A stretch of DNA of 64,000 nt, from positions 565,419-629,418 of the forward strand of contig WBMV01000300.1 in the NCBI GenBank assembly GCA_013396655.1. The letters are read 5' to 3'. Below the pieces are notes generated by a model. It searched no databases, was not told the origin of the DNA, and saw only the letters and a list, made by a program, of their open reading frames with translations. The stretch comes from Campylorhamphus procurvoides. Its lineage: Eukaryota > Chordata > Aves > Passeriformes > Dendrocolaptidae. The position numbers and the translations under genes are program-made. Below, piece by piece: positions 36,593 through 50,270 of this stretch (positions are counted from its first letter, which is position 1; every line of letters begins with the position of its first letter).

Positions 36593-37560
36593 CAGCAAAG
36601 AGAATTGATACTATAACTGATGAGGACAGATGGATCAAAGGAAGAAATACGAGCACAAAAGAACTAATTCCTTCCTAATCATAATGTTTATGAATAAACA
36701 GAGTAAGCAACTGATTTTCACAGTCAGATCTTCTACCCTATTCTGAATCTGAATACATCCCAAAATGTCAAAAATCACTGGCTTCTACTGGCAGCAAAGA
36801 ACAGTCATGGAAGATGTGTGGAAACATGTAGGCACAATACGCAAAGGAAGAGATTAGAAGCAGGTCACTTGGGTCACTTATGTACACAGATCTTTCTGTC
36901 TTTAGGGATGCCTTTGACAAGGTACTGCCAACTGTGCAGTTGCAGTAAATTAGCCAGATCCTCCTTTTATGCAGTTTTGGTATCTTGAGGATCAGGATTG
37001 TTAAGGCTGATCCAAGAGTTGCTTTCCATAACCATCTGTCTCACACAAACACATCCACAGGATAGACAGGAGGAGCAGAGGCATTAAAGGGCAGCGGGGA
37101 TAGACACCGTTGTAAATACAGTAGGACACTGCTTACAAATTTACAGGCGCTGCTGAGTGTAGACACAGGTATAAAGACTGAGACAACAGCACCAGAAGTT
37201 AGGTGGGAGCAGTTCACAGACAGGCAAATGTCATCTGAAGACAGTGCAAGGATATTGGCAGAACCTTGCTTAAAGCAGGCCTTCTCTCATCAAGGAATCA
37301 GCCAAGCTGTGAACTCACTGAGAGCATTCATTCTTCATGCTGGTCAGATTCCAGAATCAAGTGCAAACTGATGGCAGGTTGGTTGATATCTAGACCATCA
37401 AGGGTGCTAAGGACACAGGAAGAAAGTGGAATTGTAACTTAAGTTCTACATCTGTTTGCTTTCAGCTGTCCATCAGAGAAGATGTACAGCAGGACTTTCT
37501 CCTGGCTCTCTGAACTCATAGCTCACTTCATAGGTAGCTCATCCTGGTTGACTGCATATC
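36593..37560 (-). other. Possible decayed ERV internal sequence
   Basis: This ~1 kb is visibly less AT-rich than the DNA to its right and lies where internal proviral sequence should be if the adjoining LTR is a 3' LTR. No open frame above 60 codons and no retroviral motif is visible, so identification rests only on position and composition. It ends around 37560, where AT-rich sequence resumes. It could equally be unrelated unique DNA. A 'gcctttgacaag' string at about 36909 resembles a LINE polymerase block but has no matching flanks. Confidence 0.3.
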
Positions 37561-40500
37561 CCTAGTTAAAACTAAGTAATAAGACTCAGACAAATGTTGG
37601 CTTTGTAAAAGAATAATACTGTTTTAGTTGCAATTGATTATGAGAGCCAAAATTCAAACCATGTAAAAAATACATTTTTATAAAAAGCTATTGAAAGCTA
37701 CACAATAGCTTTTTGTGAAGGTGAAGATATGGCATGCACAGAGAACTACAAATAAGGTATTTTTAAGGATAATGTGCTAAAATAATGAAATTCTTTATAA
37801 ACAATTTGTCATATATGGCAGGAGTGTGACCTTTGCAATACATAAATATAAATACATATATATATATACACATGTACACACCAAAACCAGAGTTTTGAGT
37901 CTAACAATAACTCCTGCCACAAGTGAAATTCAGCAGGTATGAAAATCAACTCCTTACCAAAAAAATGGGGTTAATTATTTCACTGATGAACTGCATCCAT
38001 ACAGAATGGAAATACCTGCCTTTAGAAATTAAAAAATAAAATAATAAAAAATATATATTCTTATATACAGCAAAAAGGGAGTGCATTGAAAATTGAAGTT
38101 AAGCCTAAAACTTCTAAATCCACAGTTAAACACGGAGGAGAAAGGAAGTGTTTATAATGCACACTGTATTATAAAGTATGCATTAACACCATTAGTAAAC
38201 TATGAATGAGTGTGAATTGAGACTCTAAATTCCCTATATCGTGAAAGGAAGAGAGGGTATCTTTAAAACATAGCTAAGTGTAGGATTTTTAAAATAGGTG
38301 TCTCAAGTTTGGACAGTGTGGCTAGACCCCACTGTACCTTCTGTTCACTTACTAGAATACTTTGACCAAACTATTTTAATAATGGGAAAATTCTTGCATC
38401 AGAACAAATACGATTTTACAGTTGAATAGTGAGTTTATGAAAATACCTAAGTTGTTAAAAAAAGTAACTAGAAGTTATTAGAATGAGATTTAAAAAATCA
38501 GAGGTAAAAAAATATTTGATACAAACTGGAGCACATTGTTCAGGAAAAAAAAATTACCAAAATATGCACTCTGAGCAAACTACTAGGATTCATGCATTTG
38601 GAAAAAAAACAGATGAAAGATCAAACATCACAGATCAGAGTACATACAGCAAAAAGCTTAAGCCAACTTTGCAATACTGCAAGGAAATAACTTTTCCTGA
38701 ATAACTTGAAGTTCTCACAGAGTATCAGTCTTTATTCATGTTTTCCCAAACTATTTTACCCAAAACAAAACTTGTCCACTTGCCTCCTCTATCTCCAGCA
38801 CCCCCTTACTGATCCTTCTGCAATTAAGTTTTCAGTTTTTCTATATCAACACAAACTTAATGCCAAGTAAATGACAATTACTAAACTTATTTGTATTTTT
38901 AATAAATGCAATATATCATATATGGATTATATTCTAATTCAGAATATCAACTGTTTTCCTAAACTTTGATGCAATTTCATTTTTACAGTGAAGTCAAAGT
39001 TGTAGATTTAGAAGAAAAACAAATTTATTTTCTAACAAAGTAGTCTCATGAAGGCCTGCAGAATGCCTGTTCTCAAATATTTTAGGCAGCAATAGTTAGA
39101 TTCTGAATCCAGCTAATGAAGACATTCTGGTTTTTGGTTTCTTTTTAACAAACAGAACAGGATAAAATAATAACCTCTCTGCTGCTGTGGAAAGATTTTG
39201 TAAGTCTTAAGATATCCCTGCACCTGTTGATCACAGTCTGGGAGGAGAACAATGCTTCCATGTTTCATTTACAGTTCCTGCCAAATTCATATTCGTGCAT
39301 TTTTAATGAGAGTACGAGGCAAGTTCTGCTTCTCTTCTTTCAATCTTTGAAAGTAACTGTAAGAACCTGATGATGGCTATTCCCTTGATAGACATAAGTC
39401 ACACAACTAAAGGGGATTTTCCTACACACTCCTCAACTTGAATATAGTCAAGTGAAGGCTACTGTCAATGCCAGCTGATGTTTTATAGAGCTTAATTAAA
39501 AAATGTGAGATTTTATGGACTCGTACATTAAAACAAGGTAGAATGGTTCAATACTACTTCAGCTTTTGGAAAATTAAACCCGGGTAGTATCTTTAAATTT
39601 AAAAGGGATAGTAAGATTAGAGGGGAAGCAGCCTTCCACCATTTGAATAACATATAAATAGGTGGGTCTATAGCCACTTGAATGTAAAACTATTTGTCCC
39701 AGCTCTATTTAAAATACAGCATTGATTAATTCAATCACACTTTATCAGTGACAACATGAACTTATGTAAACTATTTCCCACTTATTTAACTATTCTCCTT
39801 CAAAGAATATATCAACAATAATCTAACAGATTTTCTTCTAATTACTGTTATATTTCTCCATTGACATAGCTTCTTTTTACTGGCATATGAAAGATTTTAT
39901 TAAAACACAGCCAAATGACTGCCGTGTTAGTATTGATTAAACTTCTTGATCTCCCTTGTATAAACTGAATCTAGAGAATGAAGCAGGGATGGAATATATT
40001 TTATGTTCCTGAGTAAGAAATAACATTACTTCAAATGCACATAGTGTCAAATTCTATCTGTCTTAATAAACAAGGACATAGATAATTTTGGGGAACCAGA
40101 TTAGTGTTTTGGTAGTTTTTAGATGACTGTTCATTCTAGGTATTTACTTTCATAGCTCAGCTTTTACTTCATATACAGCTTTGGCAAAACATGTTCGAAA
40201 CACAAAACAAAGTAAAATGGAACAAAGAAAAAAAGAAGAGCAACAACAACAAAACAAACATCAAGACCCACAGCCACCACAGTCTGATTGTGCTCAGAGT
40301 TGAAACTGTGCTCTGATAAGTGGAAAGGACAAATGATTAAAATGTAAAATATTCTGATCAGGAGATATTATAGTGAGAAAAGAAAAACTAAAGAAAGGCC
40401 AGTCAGTGGATATCAATTGCAAATGCTTTGAACACCCATGTTAGCTCCCCGTGTTTAAGTTTACTCATGTTTTAATACTCAAAAAAACCTGTTTAAGTTA

Positions 40501-41513
40501 ATAAACCCTGTTAAGGCTAAATTACAGTATATAGCCAAAGATGTATCTGTGCAACACTCCATCTTATTGTACATAAGGCATCACTAACTCATGGACATTT
40601 GACTCTTATTCTGTTTTATGCTTTTTACATTCTTTAGACTCCACAGTTACATGTATCACAGTACCTGGGTCAGGAAATCCATTTTAGCCACATTTATAAC
40701 TCTTTTATCATTCTTTTTCAGAATGCCATTAAGGTATAGTCTTCTGACGGCTATAAAAATGAGAAATCTGAAAATGACTGTATGTGTTATGTCTTGAAGC
40801 TATGCTAAAATTCATTAAAATTATCCAATAAAGAATGGAGTTAATCATTAGTTTCAGGTGTGATATATTAGAGGAATGCTCTGTCATGGCAAGAATCTTT
40901 GTTCTTTTTATAATCTATCCCCATGAAGTTTTTACATTAACTGCAAAATTGGTTGTCTTAATGACAGGTAGAGTGTTCTTTAAGGACAGGCAGTTTTTGC
41001 TTCTAAAATATATTTGCCTAATTGGGATTCTGCAGGGAGCACATGAACACTAGGCTATATACAGCCACAAAAAAAAAAAAAAAGAAGTTCGAGTAAGCAA
41101 AATCAATCTAAAATTTAAAAAAATATTATCACAATTAATGTTTAGACTATGAGAAATTCCCTATCTTTGCTCCACATATTGCATTCTATCCTAAAATGTT
41201 ATCATTTGTTGAGTCATAAGCTCACAATTTTGCATTCATATCTTGACCTTATACTAATCTGAGGAAGAATACATGTACATAAATACTGCAAAAAAACCCC
41301 AAACAATAAAACTGAATTAATCTACAAATAACATTCTGAAATAACCAAGAGTGCTGTCAGTATTTTTACTCTTTTTATGTTTTCACTGCCTAAGAGGTAC
41401 ATGTATCCAGGTTTAATTAATTCTGTATTAGAGAATCAATTGGCTCGTACAAAAGTAGTCTGCAAGAAAACAGACTGTGGAAATACTTAGGCTGAAACTG
41501 TTTTCAAAAAGTA

Positions 41514-41539
41514 TTCCCTTTTTGAATTCCCTTTTTGAA
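41514..41539. repeat. Exact 13-bp tandem duplication
   Basis: 'ttccctttttgaa' occurs twice with no spacer. Confidence 0.95.
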
Positions 41540-41984
41540 GGTAAGCTAATTTAGAATACTTTGGAGGTGAAAAAAAAGAAAGACGTGGTACCAAAAATAC
41601 CTGAACCTTCATTACAGAACAAAAATAAATAACACAATAGATTGCATTTATCAACATGGATACCAAGTGTCCTAGCATTAACATCTTAAGACATGTCATA
41701 TGTTGGTTCACAGAAGTCAGATAGTTGAGATTATTGCCAATTAATGAAACAGCTATGTGTGTTTTAGGTAGGTATTCTACACAGAAAGCAACTGAACACT
41801 AAGAAGCATGTAAATTTACCAACAGTGATCTAAAAAGGGGTTCACCATTCAAAGAAGGAATACATCTTTTTAAATAGGGATGTTATTTACTCTGAAAGTT
41901 AAAAATTGAAATGAACACCATCATAAGATATGAGACACAAGCATCTACTTGGCAGCATCTATAGAGTACTTTTCTGAAGAAATA

Positions 41985-42115
41985 AAGTCTTTGCTTTTTG
42001 TTTTGTGTTTTTTGTGTGGTTTTTCTTTCGTTTGTTTGTTTGGGGTTTTGAGGGTATTTTGTTTGTTTTGTTTTGTTTGTTTTTATGTTTTGTTTTGGGA
42101 TTTTTGTAACTAGGA
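41985..42115. repeat. T/G-rich (TTTTG)n-like tract
   Basis: About 130 bases almost free of C and with few A on the plus strand, made of TTTG and TTTTG units. It is the longest strand-asymmetric low-complexity tract in the window. Confidence 0.85.
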
Positions 42116-43836
42116 TATTGCTTTCCTTAAAATTACTTAAAATGTTTAACATACAGCTTCACAGCACACAGAGAAGCTGTATTTTGAAGTTCCCCAAAAC
42201 TGATCATGTTCTTTCAGTATATTTTGTGATAAAATTATAGACACTGATGCAAAGTCAATTGAAAATCAATGGAGGAAAATTTTGGACTATTGACACTCCT
42301 CAAAAATTAACTAAATTAACTGACTAGAAAGCTGAGAAATAATATAGATTTTTCTGTCAATTTTCCTGTATTTGAATATGATTAAGAAAGCAATGAGCAT
42401 ATTGGAATTCATGAAGAATGACATGAAAAGTTACACAGGAAATGTCATTATGTCCCACCCAGAGATCATGGAGACAATCCTCTCTGGAACTGGCTACACA
42501 ATAGTGATCATTTCCACTCAAATAGCCCAGAGTTAGGAAGAGTCCAGAAAGGAAATATTAAGAAGTTTAGTTATTCCATCTGTAGACCTTGCAGGTAGTT
42601 TAGAGGTAAAGAATACTTAACAACAGAATTTGACATTAATGTGGATAATAAAAATATTCAGTCTTAAAAATATTAAAAAGACAAAAATAAAACTAACTGG
42701 TTTTGACATCCAAACAACATTTGAGATAACCTTACGCTTTATAGCAAAAATACCCAGCAGATATCCAAATAATGCATACTGTGTTACTCTCACTTATCAT
42801 GAGACATAAGCAACCATCACTCCAGGCATGTTATTAAGCAGCAAAACCAGATTCAGTTCTTCCTTCTCTTTTTGGTAGTGTAAAATGACAGGAAAAAACC
42901 CATAAATCTGTAAATTGCAGATTTTTTTTTAAAGTTATGTCTAACTATTCTATTAATCTACATTAGAAGAAAAACGTAAGCAAGGCCAGATTTATGTTTT
43001 GCCAGCACATATATACCACCTATTAAAATGGATTCTTCTGCTTGTGCACGTGAAATAGCTTTGTTTTTACTCATGTGGTTTCTTGAATAAATATATTGAA
43101 GTTTTCTCTCACCACAATGAGGTTTTGAAATACAAGAAGTAAGGTTGTATTTTCTGTGCCACTATTCAGTCATGTAAGTGTACTTAAGAACCTGGCACTT
43201 TTTCACTCAGAACAGAATTAGGGAGACATTGGCATTAGCTGCTCTCTGCATTCATCTTCTCAAACATCTCTGATGTCTTTCCTCTGAAAGGACTAATTCC
43301 AACATATACACATATTTTATACATACAGGTAACACACAGCACATATTAGAAAAAGATATTTACATTTGATAAATACGAGGACTTTATATTTTAAAAAAAT
43401 CTTTAAAAAGGACCATTTCATATCTCCATCTACTAATAGAATAATTTAATGAATGACCAAGAAAGTGAGATTTTGGGTAATTCAGATACTTTATAATGCT
43501 GCTTCCAGTACTTCTCAGAAAACATTCAAGCTCATTGACACTTCAGGCTGTCAAATTACATCTTTCTGCTAAATATAGTCTTCTAAAAGCAAAGTATTAA
43601 TGCTTCAAAAAGGAAAAAAAAACACATCCCATTACTATGCAGGTTTCTCTGTCAATTCATATTAAGGCCTTCTTTGTTTCTCTGAAACGTGTAACTACAA
43701 TGGATGATTAACACACACATATCTTTCAATCTCTTACCTCACAAAACATAACTTCTCCAAGAACCAAGGCACTTTGCACTTATGTATAAATATTTGTGCA
43801 ATATACTTATCAAAATACTGGGAGCAGTACTTTTTC

Positions 43837-44054
43837 CAGAATCATTTAGGCTGGAAAAGACCCTTCAGATCATTGAGTCCAGCTATTAAGCTAACACTAC
43901 CAGGTGCACCACTAAATCATGTCCCTAACTGCCATGTCTATACATCATCTACATACTTCCAGGAATGAGGACTTAACAACTTCCCTGAGCAGCCTATTCC
44001 AGTGCTTGGCCACCCCTTCAGCAAAGATTTTTTTCCTAATTTCCAATCTAAACC
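43837..44054 (-). mobile_element. CR1 LINE 3' end, minus strand
   Basis: This is a short CR1 3' end in minus orientation. The left edge 'agaatcatttaggctggaaaagacccttcagatcattgagtcc' is the antisense CR1 terminus. It continues with 'aacactaccaggtgcaccactaaatcatgtccc', 'ttccctgagcagcctattccagtgcttggccacccc' and 'ttttttcctaatttccaatctaaac', all characteristic CR1 3' UTR blocks in order. About 218 bp remain. The wording matches the common avian subfamily with 'accactaaaccatgtcc', which differs from the 9.7 and 63.3 kb copies. Confidence 0.93.
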
Positions 44055-47000
44055 CACAATGGTGGGAATCAAGGATAAAATGCTGTATGTGAAAGGAGAT
44101 TTTGAAGTGAAGAAACAAACAACTGAGATAAATAGTGGGGACATATAGGACATTTTCATGTGAAAAATGTAACACCTTTTCTTGATTAGAAATTTTCATC
44201 CCTTAAGGTTTAAAGTCATCAGTACAGCAGGGCACATAATACAAATCTCTGCCCATGACTGGTAACCACAGCCACAGTTCTCTGTGATAAGGCCGTTAAC
44301 AGTACCTGTGAAAAAATAACAAAAGGTGACCTGCAAGAGCTATAGAGAAATTATTACAGTTGAATCTTTTTTAACCACTGTAAACAGGTTGCTTAACTCC
44401 CTTTAAAAAATATTTCCACTTTGTATTGTCTCCAATTAAAGTGAAAGCAGTGAGACAGAAATAAAGTTGAATGAATAACTCCCACAGAGTGAGAGAGTTT
44501 ATTTTTGCAGTCCTTAATACTACCAAGATGAGCACTGAAGGAAATATAAAAGAGATTTGTTTGAAAATTACTTTAAGCTCCGTTAAGCATTTTTTGTACC
44601 AAGGCAAATAACATTACTATGAACTATTAGCTTGAACAGTACAGTGCCCTGAATTCTTCTCTCCCTCATGATTGCAACACATTGCTCAAATTAGTTTCTG
44701 CAGGAGAAAAATATTTAAAATATTTCTGTCCAAGAAAACCACTACTTGAACAGCCCTAAATGAAAATAGAATATATTGCTGGTAGGAGCTATGGAAAAAA
44801 GCTTCATAGCCCAACTCCTTCACATGAAAAGTTACTTTAAGTCTTCTTGTCAATGCAGAGCATTACATGTTGTGCAGTAAAATAATCCACATACAGAAAA
44901 TGGTATAGTCAAAGCGTGGTAAAAATTTCAGACTGAAGTTTTAATAAAATCAAAATTTTATTTTTATGTAAAATAAAATTAGGCTTTAATTAAATTATAT
45001 TGCTATTTCGTTGTATTTCCAAAATTAGTCCTTAAAAATAGTAAAATCTTATTTAACATTTATTTAAGAAAATCTTGTAGACATGTAGCAGGAATACGGG
45101 CCATGTTTCTTGTAGCTTATGTGTTTTTCTATATACAATAATTTTCTATTTAGGATCAGCAGCTACGTATATCAGCTGACTAAAACTACATGAACATATA
45201 GATATGATATTTTCTTAGCAATATGCAACAAAGAACCCAGACTAGTAAGACAGTAATTTGCTTCATTTTTAAAACCAAAACAAAACTGTTCAAAGACAGT
45301 GCACACATTCATACATGCATTTTATCAAATAACTTCACTTACATCAAATATAAAACAAATTTTTAAAAAGTATTAATAATGACAAAATATTTTAAAATGA
45401 AAAATCCAATGTTTAGGACAAATCTTTCATTGCAAATTCTAAACCAGAAAATTCTTCATTACAGTCATAAGTGGCCAAAGAGATGTAATTGCCTGACAAG
45501 TATATTTTTCATCTGATTTTAAAGTGCTGCATGATAATTGTGTGACTTTTCTTATTATGGTGAAAAACAAAAGACCCACGGATAGTAAAAATTACAATTT
45601 TGTGTAATGAACCTTAACATTCTGTCACAATCATAATCTTTAAAATTATAACATTAGGAAAATTTACTGCAATTGCTCAAAGGCCATTTAATGTCTTCTC
45701 TATCCACAGTTTTGGTGTATTTAATTTTGTTCCAGCATATTTCTCCTTGACTAAATTACAAAAAAATGGAAATACAAATATTAAGCATTAAAACATAAAT
45801 GTTACCCTGTGTATCATGTCATTTTTACTAATCTGGGTATTAAATGAACAGGCCATGTTTCCCTGTGTTTCCTGTTTACTCACTGAAGATATAATGAAAA
45901 TGTTACCTACACATTGACTGTTTGCTCATCAAGTATTAGTTAATTGTATACAGTTGAGGTAGATCAATGCACCCGAAATAAAACTACTTCAGTCTCTAGG
46001 GAAAACATTAAATCTCTAATTGATGTATGAAGCAAGAGAAGTGGCTCTACTTAATAGGTATTTCATCTGTTCTGAAGTAATTTCCTGGGCTTCTACCTTT
46101 GAACCTGCAATAAATCTCTCTGCCCTCAGTCCCTCTTTCAGCACCTAAAATAGATCATGTACTTTTGTTCAGACTGATGTTGAGCTAAGAAAGACATCAT
46201 AAATATCTTGGGAAGAGATGTGATTTGCATTAACACAGAAAATGAGTTACTATGAGATTTCATATTTCTAGTATTACCAAATCTTTTTGAAAGAGGAAAA
46301 AAAATTTTTTTAGAGTTGGCAGGAGGTTTTGCAAAATGGAAAAGGAGATCATAAATTGGATACTCTTTACATCAAAGTGCTTTTGCTTTGACATCACAAA
46401 GTAGTTTCTACAGTATGTGCCACTGTTGGCAGGTTAAGCAGGGAAGAACATTTTGCACACCAGTTGTTTAACTTTTCTGATGGAAAAGTATTCAATGCAT
46501 AGATTTGGGAAAAATGGTACTACCCCATCTGAGGGATTTTTATATTCTTCAGAGTAAAGAAATTACTCAGAAGCCTTTTCAGATTTTTTTTTCCTCTGAA
46601 ATCATTACAGACAGGGAGATGAAAATCAGTTTTATGGAGTGGTATAACCCAGAGTAATCTATAACATTCATATTCCTTACAATGGTCTTATATCCTTAAT
46701 TGCTTTCCAGTTGCCCTTTTTTTATTATTCTTTATTTTTTTAATTCTTTTTTTTTTCCTTTGGCCCAGCAATTTTATTTTCCTTTCTTGTCATTGCCTTT
46801 TTGTGTAACCAATAAGGATTAAGCCAGGAACAACAAACTGCTTTTAATGTCACACAGAAAACATTGCATTGTATCACTTTCTGTGTTCAGAAAGAACTGA
46901 TTCCCAAACAAAATGTTGTCTAAATTAAGCTCTAAGTTCAAGTCAGTTTTATATGCTTAGTATGGAATATTTTGTTTCGTGGACATAGTCTTAGTGCTAG

Positions 47001-47151
47001 TACAGATCTCTCCATATTATTCAGACAGTACTCCTACCAAAATGCAATTTGGCTGCTTTTAATATATTACTTTGGCAAATTCAGTAAATGGCCTTCCTCA
47101 ATTAAACAGTAAGGGATAAAAGAAGACATTTATGCTCAAGGATGAGTATAA

Positions 47152-47171
47152 ACTCAAGTATATACTTGAGT
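47152..47171. repeat. 20-bp perfect palindrome
   Basis: ACTCAAGTAT followed by its exact reverse complement, with no spacer. Confidence 0.95.
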
Positions 47172-48186
47172 ATATATGCAAGTAAAAAAATGAGTAATGC
47201 ATTCCACTCCGAATTTTTATTAGATATTGTGAATGTAACAATTATTATTTTAGGGTCTCGTTACCAACACTAGTGGAATCAATAGAAATATGTTTCTGTA
47301 CTGTAGTACGTATTATCAATAGATGATGCAATGCTACTGCTCATTTATCAGTCATGGCACTTAACTACTTTAAGTATTTACTGAAGCTTCTGGTATCAGA
47401 AAAATCAGCCCCATGTAAAGGTTCATGTGCAGTGCGTTCTGAGAGCAATTTCTTTTCACAAGTGTCCAAAATGAAGTGTGCTGTCCATATGAGAACTTTG
47501 TTCAGTATGTGCAAGTCAACATCAAATCAAATACCTTCTGATGTATTACTGAGAATGAAGGAGAAAATATATCACAATTCTGCTTCTATGGATTTTGCTG
47601 TGAACTTGAAAGGTAATGGGATTCCAGCAGGAAGAGAGAAACACCCTCTTCTGTATTGCTGTCACAACCTAAAGTAATTAATTCCTAGTACTCTCATTGC
47701 TATATTATGACCACAAAGGTATGTAGTACATACAGTTTGTAGCTGGAAAGATACTTTAGACATGCATACATAACACAAAGGTTTCAGGATTAAAGCTATA
47801 AGGGGAATTTGATCAATTTATGAATAGTGTCAGAGAACAGGTTGCTTATTATAATGAAGCTTTAGATTAGGTGACTTTTCAATAGTGTATCTTGAAAATT
47901 AATGTAAGGGCTTCCATGTTTCTAAAACACTATTTTCAGTTGAAGTTCTCATGGCAGGGGCAAACAGACTCTCACTGTTTTTCAGCACATTTATCCTCAC
48001 TTCATACTGTGATTCATCACAGTCTGGGTGCAGTGATTTGAAAGTCCTATAATGCACTAATGCATTACTGATAGCTATTTTCATTTATTAAAAGCAGTAC
48101 CAGAATTCTTAGAGCATTTCAAAGCCTTGTTCCTCTATAGCAACTTTGGCAGAGATCCTGACATAGCTGAAAGTAGCTGAAACATT

Positions 48187-48204
48187 AAAAAAAAAAAAAA
48201 AAAG
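48187..48204. repeat. Poly(A) run, 18 bases
   Basis: Uninterrupted A18. It could be a retroposon tail, but the upstream sequence is not recognised as one. Confidence 0.85.
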
Positions 48205-50249
48205 GAAGGCATCCACATGAAATGGACTCTCTCTGTTCTCAAGTTATTCTACATAGAAAGTATTGTCTGTTCTTGTTAATTAGCAGGAACAGGCCCCCTC
48301 CTTACTGACAACAGACAGAAAAGGAAGCACCCTGCCACACAGTGCCATCATAAGGGAGGATAACCACACAAGACATCCATCCTTTATCCTGCAATGTAAG
48401 AGAGAACAATTGCATGGAAGGGAAAAAGGTATTAAGGACTTGTGGTTGCTAACTGTCTGTGGCTACATAATGACAGTGTATGGCAGTGCTTAAGTTCCAG
48501 AAAGCATTTTATAATTAATTTGTTCCTTTAAGAACATGAAAAACACTAGTCAACTTAAACTAAAGATCTTGTATGTTGCACATTCCATTTTTTGTTGTTT
48601 TGTTGGGTCTTTTGACATTAACCTCAACATTAGCATTACTCTTTTAGTAATAAAAAAAAAAGTGCTACAGTGCACACTCATAATGGTTTGCAGTAAAAAC
48701 AGGAGGCCAAATTAAATTTTAATAGATACCAACTATTTTCATACGCATTAGTGAGGTGCAGAGCTGTAGGTAAGAAAATATTTATTAAATAGACATTTGT
48801 ATATCATAATCCTAAATTGGAAGGATTTATGGTAAAGAATCACAACCCTGTGATTATTAAACAAATCCACAGTGATAAGGCATCAAGTCAACAAGGTGAT
48901 GTCAAAATCAGTAAAGCAAAGTAAAGGCCTAGGCACAGTCCTACAACACATCTTAGGAAAAGGGCAAGGTTCTGAACCCACAGCTCTGTATTACACACAG
49001 CTGTTTCACACTGCCTAACCAGAGCTGGCTGTGCCAGCTCATGGGCAGCTGTACCCATGCTGGAGGGACACTGTTTGGCCCTGGACCTCAAGGAATGTGA
49101 GCAGGATGTTGTAGACCCTGGGGGAGAACTTGAAGTCCTGACAACAGCTCCAATAGTACTACAGTAATTCTAATGCTCTCTATTATTTTTTTATATTTTC
49201 TTTATTTTAGATCACAAAATCACTGAGAAACATTACAGCAAAAGTCTCAGTGTCTTAGCTAAGGGTCTCCAAATATCAAATGCAGTCTTCTCAATTTATT
49301 ACATGCTTTAATGAAAGAACTCAAAATAACACAATAAAATATAAGAACAAGCCATCGAGTTTCCTATTTCAGTCTGTAGTTTCATTACAGGCCTTAAAAT
49401 AAATAAAATAATTCCTCTTTTAAAAATAACTTCAAACTAGTAGTATTGCTAGTAAATAACTTCTGCTACGTTTAGACTCAAATGCACTCAAAATGCTGGA
49501 ATAAATTAAGGATTTATTTATACCTTTAAACATTGGTTTTGTTCTTATACATTTTATTCCAAATTTCACAAGCATTACTAAATTAATCAAGACGTCACTA
49601 CAAAATTCTATCTGCACCCCAACTGTATTGTGAACCTTGAAGTCTGCTGGGCTTTTTCTTAATTTTAGTCATGATCCTTCTTTCTAAAACTGATTATTGA
49701 TTTTGGTGTTTCAAGCTGAAATAACACAGACCAAATTTTCAGGAAGCAGACCTAGGAGTTCTGCACAGCAAATCAGTTTACAGTGCTGTAATTTTTTATT
49801 GGTTGCAATTTTTATCTAGACTCTTGGTTATGTTACTCAGAACTACAGCAAAACCCTCACCTGAATTCTTTCAACTGTACCATTATGGTCACTGACCAAT
49901 GAAGTGGGAAATGTCTTTTGAAATGTTCTTGCTTTGTTCAAATAGTCCCTCAGAACAAGATGGGGTATTTAAGGATACAACCTGAAGCAGATAATTCAAA
50001 ATAATGTAATATTTATGATGCTTTCTTTTCAATTGTAGGACATAGCTCTAAGCAGATTTCATTCATTCAAAAAATAAATTTTTAGTTCTTTTAAGAAGTT
50101 GGATAAACTCTGCAAAGCATGCCAACTGGCAGGCACAGATGCCCACAATTCACACACTGATATTTATAAAGCACTTCACAACTAGTCACAAAAAACACAG
50201 CCAACAAAAAAAACCAAAAAAAACCCAAGCAAACTGACAAAACACATTT

Positions 50250-50270
50250 AATTTGAATTCAATTCAAATT
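50250..50270. repeat. 10-bp inverted repeat with 1-base loop
   Basis: 'aatttgaatt' is followed by a single C and then its exact reverse complement 'aattcaaatt'. Confidence 0.95.

Larger units (their letters stand above)
37561..43836. other. AT-rich non-coding DNA with simple repeats
   Basis: About 6 kb with no gene. It contains a (TA)n run (37855-37868), a poly(A) run (41069-41083), a 13-bp exact tandem duplication (41514-41539) and a long T/G tract (41985-42115). The 89-codon minus-strand frame at 41883-42152 is Lys/Gln/Thr-rich because it reads that tract and is not a gene. Confidence 0.5.

Noticed and set aside
36034..36678. 214-codon plus-strand open frame, the longest in the window
   Set aside because: It lies antisense across the GC-rich LTR, has overlapping long frames in other registers, and is Pro/Ser/Leu-rich with no domain. 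GC-rich sequence with few stop codons explains its length.
36890..36930. 'gcctttgacaag' resembling a LINE polymerase FDK block
   Set aside because: No flanking conserved blocks in either orientation.
41883..42152. Lys/Gln/Thr/Asn-rich minus-strand frame
   Set aside because: A direct translation of the T/G low-complexity tract.
47354..47677. 107-codon open frame
   Set aside because: No family recognised and no supporting signals.
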